Positions 1 to 23,059 are shown, counted from the stretch's first letter. The stretch: 64,000 nt of DNA from Sinohyriopsis cumingii (GCA_028554795.2 CM068827.1:77001677-77065676); one strand, 5' to 3'. Made by a program: numbers and translations. Notes: a model not told the origin generated them from the letters alone.

Positions 1-2439
1 ATTAAAATCTCCTTTCTCCATTAAATACAAACTGATCACATTAATGTTATGAGAGATGGTAAGATGATAAGGAAATGCATGCGCACCCAACCACTATCTT
101 GACCACTCATCAAAGGATGTTGTGGTATGAGTCTCCACATGTAGGTTAAAACCACTCCTTCCCGAAAAACGGTACAATCGAGGAATAAGTATTAGTGGCA
201 CATAATTAATATGAAGCCTTAAACAAAATATGAGGCGAAAAGTTCATTTCATTAAAAAGGAAATTGTTCCAGACAAATTCAGAAAACATTTAAACCCATG
301 CTTGTAAAGAGTTTGTGCTGGCCATAACAAGGTCTAATTTTGGGCAATCACCTTTCAGGCTCCCCAGATCCAGTTCTTTTCTCTGCAGGGATAAATCATG
401 GAAATAGTAGCAATAGAAAGTTGACTCTGCATGCCTTCCGACAGCCTCAATGTCTCTGACAGTTGCATTCAAATATGAGGCTCAAAGAGATGACTTTAAT
501 CCATGAGATATTTTCACAATCTTGGAATATGCTGAGCAAATCACACACGAGTCAAAGCTTGGGGAATAATGTATTTCTTTTCATCTTTCACTGGGAAGAG
601 TGACTTCCATAGATACTATTTTTATCATCTAGATTGTGTATTGTTGGAAAAGATTAATTTTTTAATTGTCCTTCCAGGGTGGGCTGGATGCTGGAAATAA
701 CAGCAGTTAATTCTAAGCATGAATGTGATAAGGAAATGTACTCAGTGGAGTAAAAACAGTGGAGTAAAAAAGGTTTACAATATCCCTATTTTTCAAAACT
801 GATTGTGACCAAAATCGTATACAAATACAAACTAGTTATAAATCTGCATCAAACTGAATAAAGATTAAAATGGATATATAGGCAGTCAATATACATGCAT
901 ATACAAATGTGTTTTACATTATATACCAACTTGCAAATCCATGACCCACAGTTTTCATCTTAAGATAAGGTAACAGGTTTAATTTATTTTGATTCATCTG
1001 CTGAGTATATTTTGAATACAAATCCTATATTTCGTGTATAAATATTTTCTGCCACACATTTAAAAACTATTCCCAGCTGTTCAAAATTTTAGCCAAAACA
1101 ACAAGCATAAGTTCTGGGTCAATGTTGGCTGGAACAAGAGCTCATTTAGCTAGTCATGTGTTATTTTATATCATAAACTAAGGAACTTGAAAGGGTACCA
1201 ATCATTATCACATGGGCAAAACTGTACTACATTTGTGTAATACAGATTGCCCATATGAGAATGACATGTTGGATATGCCTATCCTCAATGAGTGCACTCT
1301 GACACTATCCAGTTATTACATCATCAATACCTGCAATATTTCTTACAGTTTTAGTACAAATTCTCCCATCGTATAGGCAGTAATCTTTCTTTACAAAATA
1401 TATCTTGCTGTATACTAAACAATCTATCTAATAATGTAAAATATTTAGAAATTACTCTGTATTTCTAAAGTTATATGCATATCAAGGGATATGCCGTCTT
1501 TTCTCAAAAATACTGTTATCTAGTTAGCAATGAGAGAAAAAACAAATGTAATCAATCAAATGTGTTGGTGTGGGATAGGGAAATCCCATTCGAGGGTCAG
1601 AATTTGAGGGCAGCAAACCTTGTACATGTCTACACATTCTGACCCTCACATTACATTTCATGTACATGATGAATTTTATTAGTTTCACCATTTCCTAATG
1701 TAGGAAATGGTTGCTGATTAGCAGGTCCAAAACACTCAAGCCTCCCTAGCTCTCCAACCCACAGTGAATCTAAATTTTAGACTACTACTCACATCTATCA
1801 ATGACCCCAATCCCCCATTTCCAAAAAGGGAAAGCTCTATTTGTGGAAGTTGTCTTATGATAGTACCCATATACTAATGGAAACAGGCTTATTTACATCA
1901 TCCTAAGTTTAAAGTAGAAAGGTAAACAACAATTCCATGGAATTCCATTGTCTCCAACAAACTACGCTGGAGCATTACAATAAAAATCTTTGTGAATTAT
2001 ACTGTTCAAGATGAATTCATTAAATAAGTTTTATAACTGTCCCTGAAACAATGTTCAAGGTACCAAATATAACTGCTTACAAATCATCTGCAAACAACAC
2101 AGACCCTGATCAGCTATCACATAATGCACCACCAGATACAGGTCAATGTTGACTTTTCTACTGATTACTTCTTACAAACAGCATAGAGACATATCTGCTG
2201 GCACATTATGCGACAGATTTGGGTCTATGCTATTTGAAGTTGAGTATATATAGTATGAAGGTAAATCTTAATAAAAAATCTTTACTTGGCTGAGATGGAC
2301 ATTAGTGCCAGCACTGCCTGATAAATGATACATGTAACCAGCTTGTATTTCACAAGCAAGATAAAAATACATGGGATTTATTTTTTCTTTTGACATTTGT
2401 TTAATCCTGTTAAGAAACAAACAAAACAAACTATAATAC
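1..2439. other. Intron of the MAPK6-like gene, non-coding
   Basis: AT-rich, with no exon-like frame matching the remaining kinase C-lobe on the minus strand. The only structured item I see is a copy of a palindromic repeat near 2090-2243. The rest shows nothing recognisable. Confidence 0.6.
2090..2243. repeat. Palindromic dispersed repeat, copy 1
   Basis: Two hairpins separated by the linker CTACTGATTACTTCTTA: one built on cagaccctgatcag, the other on catctgctggcacattatg with its complement. Related copies are at about 35175-35340, 35565-35725, 51352-51510 and 63135-63215. No coding capacity; a MITE-like element is the simplest reading. Confidence 0.6.
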
Positions 2440-11957
<9,518 letters not shown>

Positions 11958-13090
11958 GTTAAAGAACGCATACAGGCACCCTGTTAAAAGATAAATATCT
12001 TTTGATAGGTAATTAATAGAATCATACAAAACAAATGAATATTCATTGGAATGAATGGCTCATACTGTTGATAAAATACAATAATTGCTAAAATTATATG
12101 TGCAGTGTATCTGTACAAATAGTACCTCATACAAGACAGTGTTCCAGTTACAGAGGGGCAGAAAGCCCTGTTCTCAATTCTGCATGCCTCTGACTCTGTA
12201 TCTGGCCTTAGGTTGTGACACATGCCTATTTCATTTATTAGACTGACGACCCATCCATTTTCTGGTAAGATGACCTTTCCATTAGGCATATTGTTTCCAT
12301 AGTGTTACACACAATGCACAGTATACAATAGACTTAAAACTTGTGCCAATATAGCAAGCCAAGTCTGTGAATTCCAAAAAATCAATCTGATGACCAAAGG
12401 CTTTGTTTATTGACAGTTAGAATTTTAATAACTATTTAAGGTTGAAAAAGTCATCTAATAATACATCATAAGTGTCTGGGGGTCAGAACTTTTTCAAATT
12501 TGATGGAAACAGGCAAGGTTAGCAATCAACTGTTTTTCATGTAAATGGCAGCAGTGGAGGCCTCAATTCTAAAATACCTCAATAGACTGTCTGAATAATG
12601 TCAGAATTAGACTAAATGTCTTAAATATTTATTTCAGAGTAAAAACTCATAAAGGGAACCTTTAGATGGTTTTCGGGATTATTCAAAGTCTGGAGAGGGT
12701 GTACAATTTTGCTTACTCATGAAGCAAGGTATGCAACAGTCAAACTTTCATGTATCCAGCAGCATCAAATCTAAATATGTTTTGAAAGTTACATTTTGTT
12801 ACATTAATTAACAGCAGCTATATATTTTTCAATTAGTACATTTTTGAAACTGGAGATGAACTTCCTTCCTATGTATTGACATGAAATTAAGCACCCCTTT
12901 ACAAGAATTTTACACACCTTGTGATTTACTGTGGGGATTGGTACCCATACCCATTTCAGATTCTAGCTCAAACACTGCATGGTTATTTCACATCTACTTG
13001 GTCATAATAGGCACATCTTTTGCCTACTTTTTCATAACTCTTTCAGTAAAACAATCTTTTGAAAAAGCCATATAAATGGGCCAATCCAGA

Positions 13091-13165
13091 CGTGACTTCC
13101 TTTTCGAGAGAAGCAGGGAAAAGTGAGAGCTGAACAGGAAGAAGTGGGAGCAAAGAAAGAAATGA
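13091..13165. repeat. Short dispersed repeat shared with 3173-3245
   Basis: About 70 bp matching the copy in the kinase intron, including ACAGGAAGAAGTG. Same orientation as the other copy. Confidence 0.45.
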
Positions 13166-14365
13166 TGCCCTATATTTCCCAGTATGCATATAAGCATTTT
13201 TTTTTTACTTCCTGAAAGTTCAATATAAATGGCATATGAAAAGATTTCTACACTTGTTTGAAAAAAAGAAAGAAAAAAAAACAGTACAAGTAAACAACAG
13301 ATCAAATGTACATGACGTCAGATCATACTATTCATCCTAATTACTTTGCTGATGATAAAACATTACCGTAACTATCCACATACAACAGAATGAAGCATCG
13401 GAGTTGGTATATGAATAAAATTAACTGTTCTTTGCAACTGAATCAACACAGAAAACAATTTTTATAAGCATCCATTTTTTGAAAGTGGGGTTTCTTATAG
13501 TAACCACTCACTTTATAGCTTTGTTACAACAGTCCAATGGAAGGATTGCAAATGTAAGGTTGTATTATTTGTCTACGTACTTGAATGTTTGGCACTGGTT
13601 CTATAGTGTTTGCTTCACTGTTTTTATTTTTGTATTTTCCCAAAAATGAGTGAAGTAAAAAAAAAAACAGCACTTCTTAAATTCCACAACATAGCATTGT
13701 TCCATATGTTTCTGACTTACATAATTGCATTTTTAAGCTAAATCTGCAATACCATACAATTTAGACTTTGCTTTCTATGAATTGTATATTTTCCTGAATA
13801 TACCTGCCCAACGATTTACAAAAACAGACAATCTAATCAAGTGGTACTTCCTACAGTAATGTATGCCATCTGTTTCCCATGACAGGTTCAATAACAAACT
13901 GATTTTATGAGAAAATAACCTACATGCAGCAGTTAAAATATTCAGATCACTGACTCTATTATTCAAACACAAATTGCTATTTACATACTATTGATTAAGT
14001 TTCAAAACACAAGTTTGTATGTTTTTATCATCAAAGGATAACTTGCAGAAATCAGGCTGTGATAATTGTTAACTTACTTGGAAGAGGGTTAATGGTCAAT
14101 CAGCTATCAAAACACATGCCTATGAATGTGCAAGAGTTTGTCAGTACAATTGATATCAACACCAGCTATTTGATGGCTTGATGTCTACATTTCGCCTTGA
14201 GATACAATGCAGCACAAACTAATTTGGTGAAGGCAAGGGAGCATCTAAAAAACTAAAGTCACTTAATGTACCTCAACAAAAATAAAATCACAGGGAAAAG
14301 TTTTCATTTTCCAAACAGATGAAGACAAAGTTTACATTAAGTAGGCAACTTAGTTGCCCATTCGC

Positions 14366-14489
14366 ATGGTTGTTGTTGTTGTTGTATGGTTTAACGCCAT
14401 TTTTCAGTACAAGATAGGCTATACATGGCAGCCAGTATAACTGGTGGAGGAAGAACCCTGGAAAACCCCGGGAAGAACCACCGACCCAC
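14366..14489 (-). mobile_element. 5'-truncated SINE, family 1, with target duplication
   Basis: Only the 3' part of the family is present: body plus (AAC)n tail, read on the minus strand. The tRNA head is missing. GCCCATTCGC occurs at 14356-14365 and again at 14490-14499, a clean target-site duplication, so the truncation happened at insertion. Confidence 0.85.
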
Positions 14490-15316
14490 GCCCATTCGCC
14501 TGGTACTTTATTCCTGATAAAATACAGTCGATGGAAAAGGCTGATCATAATTCAAAAGCATTTAACTGCTGATGTCATATAAAATATAAGGCAAGAAATA
14601 TGTGGATCCCAAGACCATGCAAAGTAAAATGATATAAAGTAACCACTTTTAAACACTTTCAATTTCAGCTCATATAATAGGTCATGGATTTTGAAAATAC
14701 AATTCAAGATTTACTTGTTATACCTGAAAAGATCAATTTTCTACTTACTGAATTTCAAGCCGGTAGAGATTGTTAAAAAGGTAATTAATGTTGCCTACCC
14801 TTATATTATGCGATTACTCCATAGATATGGTGTAGTGCAGCTAATTCAATGTTTTAACACTGAATGTGATCTGACTTCCAATCTCTATTAAACCAACTAT
14901 ATTTATGTTGGAAGGTCAAAGGTCACCACACTACACTAATTATAAGTCATAATATTCCAGATGGTTGTTAATTTTTTGAGTATAACTTCTTGTGGACTTC
15001 AATATTACTGAAAGGACCCCGAAAAACATTCATCTGGGAAACTATACCTATGTTTGAATATCTGACAATGTATTTTCAGATTAAGAGCAAATTCACATAG
15101 GCATCGTCTTGTATAAGACATGGAAATCTTACCAAACCAAAGCTACCTTTCATTCAGACAAATTATGCAGAATTATAGTCTTACATTAAACAACAACCAT
15201 GGTTGAAATCACCTCCCGTGCATCCACTTCATCTGGTCTACTTCTGCTTCACAATCTAACAATGAAACTACCTCCAAGTTATGTCCTACATCTTAAATAT
15301 GTTCATAATCATATTT

Positions 15317-15396
15317 CTCAGCCTCAACCACCCAAAGTGTATCCCAAGATGCATCAGTTCTCAGCCTCAACCACCCAAAGTGTATCCCAAGATGCA
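15317..15396. repeat. Tandem duplication, about 41 bp x 2
   Basis: CTCAGCCTCAACCACCCAAA through AAGATGCAT occurs twice, back to back with few changes. Confidence 0.8.
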
Positions 15397-15949
15397 TCTA
15401 TAGCTACCATTGGCCCATTTCCATCTATGCAGACATGATATGCCAGGAAGTGTTAGCAAGTTGTTACTTGGAATCAATGAGCTATGAGATAACTGTCTCT
15501 TTTGGTACCACATAGCAATGTATACACGTCTTCACCAATGTCTCAAACCCTTGAAAACAGTACCACTTAGATCTTTTGTTCTTGTGGAATGTCACATTTT
15601 TCAAGTAGCCTTTTTAAGTTCATCAAAGGTGAATCTAGTAACCCTTCTTCGCACCTCAAGCTGGCATCTTCTAGTGACATATCAGTATGACATAACTCTA
15701 TACTCACCAATGCATTGCTCCTTCCCAAAACCCATGTAAGACAGATGCTCACAACCACTTTAAAGCATTCTGTACTATTATATAATGTGCTGAATGCAAG
15801 AAAACCAGCTTAATGAATTGACAGAATCTTGCAGGCTCAAAATTGTCCAAGCATGTGAAACCTGACTCAAACCAAACATCCTCACAAATAATACTGATTA
15901 CATGCTTTATAGGAAAGATAGAGCATGTTTAGTCCTAAGTCCAATATTG

Positions 15950-17700
15950 TTAGCAGCTTTGTACATACTGACACTGAGTACAAAATTCTGCTGGAAAATT
16001 CACTGTGCTCTCAGTCAGGATTTCATCATATTTGCAGGCTACAGACCACCAATGCAGTATACTTCTACATCTAATCTATGATTTATGCAATAGATTCACA
16101 AAGGCCAATATATGGCCTGCCTGGAGGAAACTTTAGCCTATGTGACATAACATGATCCACTAACACTACCAACAGCCACTAGTACTTAAAAAATATAAAC
16201 CAATCCTTCCCATCCATAGAAGATGATCTTAGACTTACTCAACAAGTGGACTTTCTGACTTGTGACATTACTACCTGTTATGTATATTTGATTTAATTAT
16301 ATCTTATTTAATATATATTTATATCAATTTAATTGTTTGTCAGTTTTACATTTTTTAATTTTTCATTACATGCTATTGTAATGTAGAGTTATTCACTGGA
16401 GATGATACTTCTTCCAGAAAATAGTGTGACCATGACTGTTCGTTTTAGTAAACAACAGGTGTTGACCTAGATCCTGACCTTGATTCAAAATTAGTAGCAA
16501 CCACGTAAATATGTTCTATTTTTATTTTAAAATGATTGGTTGTTGTCAAGGTCATGATGGGACTACTGATTTAAGATGTAAACAATTCTTTTAAAATTTA
16601 TTTCTTAGAGTAAAATTATTGTTTTAGTCAGGGCCACACTGGGTGTACGTGATTTTTTACAAGTAAATAATTTTGATGAGGTTCTGGAACATGATCATGT
16701 GACCCCACCCATTTTGGGGTTTTAGAATAAGATATAACCTTTGTATTGGAGAGGTATTCTCAGTAGTTGGTCTATTACACTGGAAAGTGACTCTTGTGCC
16801 ATTTGGAGTTATTCCAAATTACTTGGATTCAAAAGGATTAATTCTTTTTTCCTGGAAAATACATGTGCTCATATGAAATCACTGAACAAAGACAGCTCTT
16901 ATAAAAATTTATTCAGATTTCCAAAACCAGAATGATATTTCTTGTTTCTACAAGGAACTGTAGACTTCAACACTACAGGTTAAAGCATACGTCATCATCT
17001 TCCATCTTGGATTCTTCATTTGGACTCAAACTTAAAATCATTAGAACATTTTATTATTAGGACTTCAAAAATTTTATTCGTGAATTATTCCTGGATTATT
17101 TTTGTATTTGATTCTTCATATTTTTTTTTCATTTTTTTTATTTTACAGAATTTTTCCAGGGAAATAAATTATAATTTTCAAAGCTTGCTGTTTTCACTCT
17201 TTCTTGTGTTACTGTTTATTTGAGCCTAAACACATAACATAAGATACCTTAGACCTCTTCTTCACAAATCAACCCTCATTTGTAAATTATGTGGACCATA
17301 CCTAGAATAACTGACCACAAAAGAATCCTAATAGAATCAAACATCTCCATTCAGCAACATAACCCTGTAAAGCACAAGGTATATCAATGGAAGGAGGATA
17401 ACCTGGAATGTATTCAACATGCAATCCACGCATACTCTGAAGCCTTCAAAAACAAAATTCAGCTTTACATCTGACATGAATGACATGGTGTGACTTTAAA
17501 CACTGGTGTAAAGTCATCCTGAAATCCCATATCCATACAAGAACCACATTCCAGAGAATAAATCATCTGTGGACAGCTAGAGACACAGTGACTGAGGCGA
17601 TGCAAAACTTGTCTAATCACATTTGGTACCAAACCATGGCCTAGATTAGTTCCAGTCAAGATACTTACCCCTATTTCAACCACTCAAACACAATGACAAA
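15950..17700 (+). pseudogene. Non-LTR retrotransposon endonuclease relic, split by an LTR
   Basis: Before the LTR (about 16030-16150) the plus strand reads FAGYRPP and a decayed GG(N)FSLCDI, matching the AFYRPP and GGDFN motifs of APE-type endonucleases. After it, 17241-17300 reads DTLDLFFTNQPSFVNYVD, then a one-base frameshift leads into IPRITDHKRILIES. That order (YRPP, GDFN, TLDLFFTN, SDH) is the C-terminal half of an AP-like endonuclease from CR1/L2/Jockey-type elements. Several stops and frameshifts show it is dead. The Gypsy solo LTR at 16276-17239 sits between the two halves. Confidence 0.75.
16276..17239. mobile_element. Solo LTR of a Gypsy-type element (LTR copy A)
   Basis: 964 bp with perfect 7-bp terminal inverted repeats: TGTTATG at the left and CATAACA at the right. 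Homologous along its length to copy C (54359-55281) and in its ends and parts of its body to copy B (23965-24728). No PBS or coding sequence follows it and no clear 4-5 bp target duplication flanks it. Orientation is taken from copy B, where the polypurine tract gives plus. Confidence 0.85.
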
Positions 17701-18739
17701 TCTGGCAGCAGTGTCAATATGGGCTGCAAAGTATGCAAAATATTCTTGACAGTTTGGCTTCTAGTTCCCCAGTGAGTCAACTAGGCAACAAAACTCCATT
17801 TTGCTGGCAGTTAAATGTCGACCCATCCCTATTGTAAATATAAGGGTTAACATTTTACATTACAGCATTCACATACCCTTCCATTTGTGTGTACCCCCTG
17901 CCCCAATTTTAAATATGAAAAGCATGAAGAATATAAAATATGCACAAGAGTCTGTCATTTCATTCACTGATTTTAAATTTCTAACATGACTTGCCATGAA
18001 TTCCCAACACTGAACTTATTGGCAATTGAAAGCAAATGGATCCTCCTGATGACAGACCTGTTTACGCATACATTTTCTTGTCAGTATTTTAAGCAATGTC
18101 TGTCAGTATTTTTAGAAGGTAGTCAGTATCTTCATTCAGTGTTTCTAACATCTTAACACAGCACAAATCACCTGTGAAACAGTGTACAAATAGTAGACAC
18201 AATCAATACACTATAATTACCATTATGTAGTATTGCACAACATACTGAATATACAATATTCTGTAAATAACTCCTAGTTTGTAAAAACGCTGGTATTCAG
18301 ACAATTCTATCTTTCAAGGCAAAATTTGCAGAAATTGAACACCACTGACTTAAATATCCTGTTTATATTATAGTGATATAAACCATAAAAGAATACCTCC
18401 ACACACCCAAATTCATTCGGTTATTTACCTCTGTTACTTTCTCTAGAAAACCTGTTTTCTCAGCTTCACACATATCCATAACATTTTAAATAAAGCCAAT
18501 TCTCTACATTATACATGGTTAAGGAAGACTTATTACAGAACATTATGACAGACATGCAGAAAATAACTTATTTAGATAGGTGAAGGCAAACTCATTATTT
18601 CATAACATCTAGTATCAGCTTTGTCAACATTTACAAGAATGGAAATGAGCTTTATATATTATTTTGTACAAAGTTTGTCAACAATATCAAACTGATCCAC
18701 TTGGAATTAATGTCTTAATGAATGCTTAGTCTATGGGGT

Positions 18740-19140
18740 TTTAATGGCAATATAATAGGCATTCTTTCTCCTATCCAGCTGGTCATCTGCCCACTCTTTG
18801 ATAAAAGAGAGATTGTTTCTAAATACCTTGTGCAATTTTGTAATTTGGGAACATATTTTTCATTGCTTCCGTTAACTTGTTGGCTGTGCTCAGGGACAAA
18901 TTTAAATTTACGATCAACTCACAGAATCACCTCAGCACATGTTATCTGCTTTTGAAGTATGTGTTGATCACTGACTTCCTTTCCTTCATCACTGACAAAA
19001 TATTTCTATTTCCCTTTACTAATGATTCCAATTTTGCACGATTTTCTGATTCCATGTGCTGTGAACAGTCATTCCTTCCAACATGTGCACAAAAAAAGTC
19101 TAAGTTGCAAACAGTGCTGAGCATAATATGTTCTCCTTTA
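18740..19140 (-). pseudogene. hAT-like transposase N-terminal relic
   Basis: On the minus strand 19124-18942 reads TVCNLDFFCAHVGRNDCSQH, a BED-like C..C...H zinc-finger pattern, followed by MESENRAKLESLV. After a stop, another frame continues with NLSLSTANKLTEAMKNMFP and KIAQG. This order (zinc finger, then a phrase like LPLSTADHLTKAMKKMFP) is common in invertebrate hAT-related transposases. Stops and frame changes make it a fossil. Family assignment rests on pattern memory, not a search. Confidence 0.6.
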
Positions 19141-20535
19141 GATGATGGTTTAAGGCATGGATACGGAGTATTATAAACTGGTAGAAAATGCTACTTTCTA
19201 TGTTTAGACTTTCCATTTTCATTATCAGTTTCGTGCTGAAACTTTCTTGTCAGTGGCATTTTCTTTGTTTAAACAACCACATGTTGAGAATGTTAAAATC
19301 AGCAATGTGGCACAGACTGCAGATGCGGACAAAAGAGACGATACAATGAAATGAAACAGAATAAAAACTGCTTAAAAAATTAATTAAAAAACGTTAGTAA
19401 TTAAATGCAACCTCAGATCATATTTTCAGATCAATGACCGTATCACCGTACAGATGGTCTTTATTCCATATAAATACAGTAAAATATGAACGGGTAAACA
19501 GGTCTGTGATGAAAACAAGCAGAAAGACTGCTCGCTGTCCTTTTCTGGTTTCTAGATTAGTCCATTTCAGTTATAAAAAATGTCTGCATCCAATACTTGC
19601 AATGTCTATTTATAATATTTCTAAAAGAAACTGAACGAATAAATAGAAGTAACTCTTATATGCATGTGTTCAAAGAGAAGCAACTCCAAAATGTAGGGAA
19701 GTATTGAGATTTTCAAAGAGGGTGAACTAAATTACATCTGGTGCAAGAAAACATAGACTAGCTCATGCAAATATGGCAACCCAGTGTTGTAAAAGAAACT
19801 ACCGTTTGATTTGAAATATCTGACCTTGTTTGGGACCTCCTGGCTGCAATCAGATTACAACTTATAAATCAATTTATGACATCCAAGCAGATACATGCAG
19901 CTTGACGCCAGAGAGTGATTCCGTCTTTATAATACTTAAATAAAGGGTACGAGGCAAATAATAAAATGCAACACTACAATAAAGGTATTGTCAAGGTCCT
20001 GTGTTCATATACAACCCACATATTTCATAGCAACACATTCATGCTTCAATTCTTTTACATGATTCTACATAAAGTTATCAAACAAAAATATATCACCTTT
20101 TAAATGGGCACGAAAATGAAACCCTTATGCAGGCTAAGTGTCAACTTATCGTCATTTGTGGTGATGATTTTTTTACTGGTTACAGACTCAAAACGGAAGT
20201 GGTACTCCAAAACTAGACTGGTTTTACGTCTGAAAGGATCCTGTCAGTCAGTCGGATTGATTTTTGGAACGCATTATGCAACTTTACATAAGCAACGGTA
20301 TTCTAAACCGCGCACCAATTACACAATACCAACGGATCGTAGCAGAATGACACACTAGTCTGGGAGAGCTAAAATGCAACCAGTAATGATTAAAAATAAA
20401 TGTAAACTGTTAACACTATCCACTTAATCTGCATTTATCTATCTAAATACAAATTCATCTAGTGTCAAAGTATATACTTACAATCTTATAATTGTATAAT
20501 GCCGTATACTTATTTTTGTTTTGTTTACAATGGCG

Positions 20536-20634
20536 ATAGTCCTATAATGTAAGACCTCGGCCTTGATATTTATGATTTAGGCGTCGAGCTCAAGCATAAA
20601 TAACACGTGATACGTCTTACATTGAAGGGCTACT
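20536..20634. mobile_element. Hairpin MITE, copy 1
   Basis: About 99 bp with imperfect terminal inverted repeats: ATAGTCCTATAATGTAAGAC at the left and GTCTTACATTGAAGGGCTAC at the right. The interior is also self-complementary (CTTGATATTTATG against CATAAATAACACG). Relatives at 43150-43252 and 44994-45080. Confidence 0.65.
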
Positions 20635-23059
20635 GTAACAATGATGATTGCTTTCATCGAAGATACTACATCAAAAAGAAGGGCATTTAGAGGTCTACGT
20701 TTTAAAACATGTCGTGCATATATATTGTAAAGACCTTTTAGAAAGTTTCACAGTGGATGGTATTTTGTATAATGTTCTTACCAGAAATGTTGTATCAAAA
20801 TGAATTTATTTTTTCAAAATAGTAACGTTTGTGCCAATCTCGACTTACATTAGACATACATATGGTAACCCATTTATACTGGTACGATGCACTAATATGT
20901 AATGGTACTTAAATTCTCAGACAACATACAAGTATTATAAGGAAATCGGCCTATGGACTCACCCATTCGTTATTTCAAGAAAACAGCCAGCTTTTTCTGT
21001 ATAATAGCTGACAGACCGATAATGTTAGGTTCATCATGAGATGATTGGCCAACTAGCCCCCTTTTCCTTTACTACTAATCACAGTTGCCTATAATTTACT
21101 TAGATAAAGATTATGCAAGATTATGACCCATACACAATAATGATGATTTTAGCCTGCGGATGATGAAAGCTGACACAACAATTTCAGACAAAAATGATTG
21201 GCAGACACACAAGAGTTGCCTCCCTTTAGCATGTAATTTTTAGATAAGAAACATCTCGCACGTAGTTTTTTGATAAGAAGAAACGCCTCTCTTGTGTTCT
21301 ATTTTATTTTAAGGTAGCATGATTTACCTCATTGCTTGTTTGATATTATGTTTAGCAAAACAATAGAAGTTATCTCCATATATGCATTCTATTGTTAGCA
21401 CGACAAAATATATTAATTTCGCTAACCACAAACTTGGCAACGTATAGAACCAGAAGTCCGTGTAATAGAAGGTTGTTGAAAGGTGTGGTGTCTCACGAAG
21501 TAGGCCACTAAGTCGTGATTTTTGGGTTGGAGTCCAACTGAGATTCTGATTAAGTCAGGTTGGTACGACTTGACTTCCAATGTGAACACGGCCCTAGAGG
21601 TCACAGGAAGTTAGAAAGTTACGAAGAAAACAATAGACTTCAACAAATCAGAAATCCGCTGCTGAAAGCCATACATCAATACTTTCTCGCGCGTATCCTA
21701 ATGTTGCCAATAGCCACCCTTACCAGACTATCATATCTTTTATGCTTAATTGAAGAAACAATAAAGTATAAACAGTAGATTTGAAAAATATCTTGGAAAA
21801 CCTCGTGAAAACTCATTAGATAAAACAGAAGTCAGCAGAGTGGTAGTCGACTACGCCGAATACAATTGGCGACTCTGAGTTGGCCACATTTCATGGCATT
21901 TACCCATTTGCTTCGCAAGAAGACGTGGCCAGAAAATAAGCTTGGGAAGCACAGAAAAAACGAAATCTTTTTCATTGTCTGTGGGGAACACTAATTTAGC
22001 CAGTCTTCAGAAAATATATCGAGCTCGCTTCAGGCAATAAAATTTTAGGCAACGATATCTGTATCAGAAATATAGACGCACTTAACACCAGCGGAATTGC
22101 TCTGAAACAAAAATAACAAGCGCTTGTAATATTAGTGCCACTTTTTAAAGCAGTAGATTCATTTATGATAGCTGTGGTAACAAGCGATTAGGTCAAACCA
22201 ATTTTCATTTCCGAGGTGGCTTCTAATATGATTGAACTCTATGATATATTTCCTCATATATAATTATTTTCTGTATATGCTGGAAACATGTTTTAGCTTC
22301 ACCATGTCGTAAATATATTGTGTGCTCTAAGCTAACTTTCGTTTCATCTGTTGGTTCTACAGGAACATAAAAATAAGCAGTATACCAAAATATTCTTTCT
22401 GTACCATAATAAGTGCTTATAATTCCGATTCTGTCAACTGATTTTGAGTTAAGATGCATAATCATGTCTGCAAATTATGTTGTTTCATGGCATCCTGTCG
22501 CATGATATTTGATAATGATCATAGGAGTTAAATATTCTTCATGGCTGCAATGTGAACACCTCATGTTGGAATTGTTGTATCCAATTTTAAATATTGTTTT
22601 CTGTTGTCTCAATGGTTTCCTTGTGCGAAGTCATGTCAAACAATTAGTCTCAAAAATAATGTTTCATTTCTTTACTTGGATCTGGCGATTTTAGAAAATG
22701 TTTACCACCAATCACCACAGTCATTGTGATTTTCTCAAATGTATATTTAAACGTGGACTTTGGCAATATTTTTACATTTGCAGATCTAAGCTATAAGTAG
22801 CAAGGATGCATTCCATAAAACTGCACCACAAGCAGACCGTACATGAAAAGTGTTTATTTTACTTATTTGTTAATTTTTTAATATACTCAAAACAAATGCG
22901 ACCTTTTTTAAATTCAAAATCAAACACAAATTAAATCAAATATAAATTAATTATACGAAGAATTGAGTAGCTCGTCCTAAGGATTTTGAATTTTGGATAG
23001 AATATTTCAGAAAACTTTGTTTTTTGAAATTTGAATCCCCTATGTTTTTGAAATCTTAG

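Larger units (their letters stand above)
11981..16000. other. Upstream region of the MAPK6-like gene; no gene recognised
   Basis: Probably the intron that separates the coding start from non-coding 5' exon(s). It contains the short repeat at 13091-13165, a truncated SINE at 14366-14489 and a 41-bp tandem duplication at about 15317-15396. No frame here looks conserved. Confidence 0.5.
17701..23059. other. Intergenic or 5' intronic stretch, mostly unassigned
   Basis: Contains the hAT-like relic (18740-19140) and a hairpin MITE (20536-20634). Short frames such as 20104-20358 and 21422-21778 show no motif or splice structure I could support. The kinase promoter may lie somewhere here, but no core element is convincing. 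Confidence 0.45.

Noticed and set aside
290..472. Candidate next exon of the kinase gene
   Set aside because: The translation has no resemblance to the kinase C-lobe and lacks a suitable acceptor.
15199..15438. 79-codon plus ORF with repeats in the protein
   Set aside because: The repeated peptide segments are in different frames and come from a simple 41-bp DNA duplication.
20104..20358. 84-codon plus ORF with a hydrophobic start resembling a signal peptide
   Set aside because: No conserved features, no polyadenylation or splice signals I could tie to it.
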